DNA of 64,000 nucleotides from Halocynthiibacter namhaensis (GTDB taxonomy: Bacteria > Pseudomonadota > Alphaproteobacteria > Rhodobacterales > Rhodobacteraceae), in assembly GCF_000812685.1 (NCBI RefSeq), contig NZ_JWIF01000063.1:120295-184294 (forward strand), given 5' to 3'. Made by a program: the position numbers and the translations under genes. Shown here piece after piece: positions 63,519 through 64,000 of this stretch; the first letter of the stretch is position 1; each line of letters begins with the position of its first letter. The notes below the pieces were generated by a model, which worked only from the letters and a program-made list of their open reading frames with translations, searched no databases and was not told the DNA's origin.

Positions 63519-64000
63519 TGTCCCGCTTACGTTCCGGTCTCTGAACTCATTTATGCGGCCTTTCGCTCAAAAGCCAAGGGACTTTTCCCGCCAAGCGATG
63601 AGTGGCGACGGCGCGGGTTATAGAACCCGTTGATATACTGGAAGATCGCGCCTTCAGCCTGACGGCGTGTGTCCCAACGGTTGCGCCAAATCAGCTCAGC
63701 CTTAATGGATTTGAAGAACGTCTCGACCATAGAATTATCATAACAATTTCCCTTGCCGCTCATCGAGACCTTGAAACCGTGCTTGGACAAGCGCTTCTGA
63801 TACTCATTTGAGCAATATTGTGAACCACGATCCGTATGGTGAATGCAATCCTCCGGTGGTTGGCGCAAAGCAACGGCCATATCTAACGCCCGGATTGCCA
63901 GATCCTTCTTCATGCGGTTACTGATAGCCCATCCGATGACGCGGCGAGAATACAGGTCATGGATGACGGCAAGATACAGCCAACCTTCGCTGGTCCAAAT
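63519..64000 (-). mobile_element. IS3 family insertion sequence, right part cut by window edge
   Basis: Transposase plus a presumed terminal end. The left boundary near 63519 (TGTCCC...) is a guess from where the remnant thioesterase frame starts; no target duplication or inverted repeat partner can be checked since the other end is outside the window. Confidence 0.6.
63551..64000 (-). CDS. IS3 family transposase OrfB (partial)
   Basis: The reading frame is open from base 64000 to the stop at 63551 (about 149 residues). It carries DDE(D/E) catalytic segments: VIHDLYSRRVIGW, HTDRGSQYCSNEYQ and GKGNCYDNSMVETFF, then the typical end RRRHSSLGGKSPLAFERKAA. The start and OrfA lie beyond the window. 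It probably uses programmed frameshifting from OrfA, as IS3 elements do, but that region is not visible. Confidence 0.92.
   Translation of the reverse strand: MWTSEGWLYLAVIHDLYSRRVIGWAISNRMKKDLAIRALDMAVALRQPPEDCIHHTDRGSQYCSNEYQKRLSKHGFKVSMSGKGNCYDNSMVETFFKSIKAELIWRNRWDTRRQAEGAIFQYINGFYNPRRRHSSLGGKSPLAFERKAA

Noticed and set aside
1..64000. tRNA, rRNA and CRISPR arrays
   Set aside because: Intergenic regions were read for cloverleaf-like and regularly spaced repeats; none was convincing.

Overview
The window looks like a chromosomal segment from a marine alphaproteobacterium of the Rhodobacterales (Roseobacter group). The evidence is a recognisable Rhodobacter-type L-malyl-CoA/beta-methylmalyl-CoA lyase, the TIGR02302/DUF4175 gene after lysA, MipZ, TRAP and Tat-dependent transport systems, and the ffh-rpsP-rimM-trmD-rplS-rpmE order. 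No rRNA, tRNA or CRISPR array was seen. The only mobile element is an IS3-type transposase cut by the right edge.

Layout. 1-12.3 kb: 3-methyladenine glycosylase (cut at the left edge), an FAD oxidoreductase, a hydrolase/sterol-desaturase block, TlpA divergent from argH, a small LptM-like lipoprotein, lysA, TIGR02302 and a zinc-ribbon protein. 12.4-18.4 kb: ftsE-ftsX-acyltransferase-flavoprotein-phosphatase in one tight run, then accA and two unknown proteins. 18.5-25.5 kb: an AraC/GyrI regulator, mcl1, an MFS exporter-like protein and a D-glutamate operon (dgcN-dgcA-D-amino-acid aminotransferase). 25.6-31.9 kb: a carnitine-like acyl-CoA set (CoA-transferase; CaiD-type hydratase, NDP-forming CoA ligase and acyl-CoA dehydrogenase) with a GlxA/AraC regulator.

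31.9-45.8 kb is the most interesting part. An RpiR regulator is divergent from a long same-strand run: N-formylglutamate amidohydrolase family protein, three TRAP transporter genes, a glutamine-synthetase-like ligase, aldehyde dehydrogenase, iron alcohol dehydrogenase and a four-gene Pot-type ABC transporter. I infer a gamma-glutamylation route for an amino alcohol such as ethanolamine: ligase adds glutamate, alcohol and aldehyde dehydrogenases oxidise the alcohol end, and the amidohydrolase releases glutamate plus the amino acid. This is a hypothesis from gene content.

45.9-56.7 kb holds surface and accessory genes: a Hint-domain protein, a PMH-type sulfatase, an exported protein with cysteine-paired repeats, mipZ, an SDR/LysR pair, hemP with a candidate iron box, and an Ig-like repeat autotransporter split by a single-base frameshift. 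56.8-62.4 kb is the ribosome/SRP cluster on the minus strand, with a second probable frameshift in a small membrane gene. The right end has azoR and an IS3 copy that seems to interrupt a thioesterase gene.
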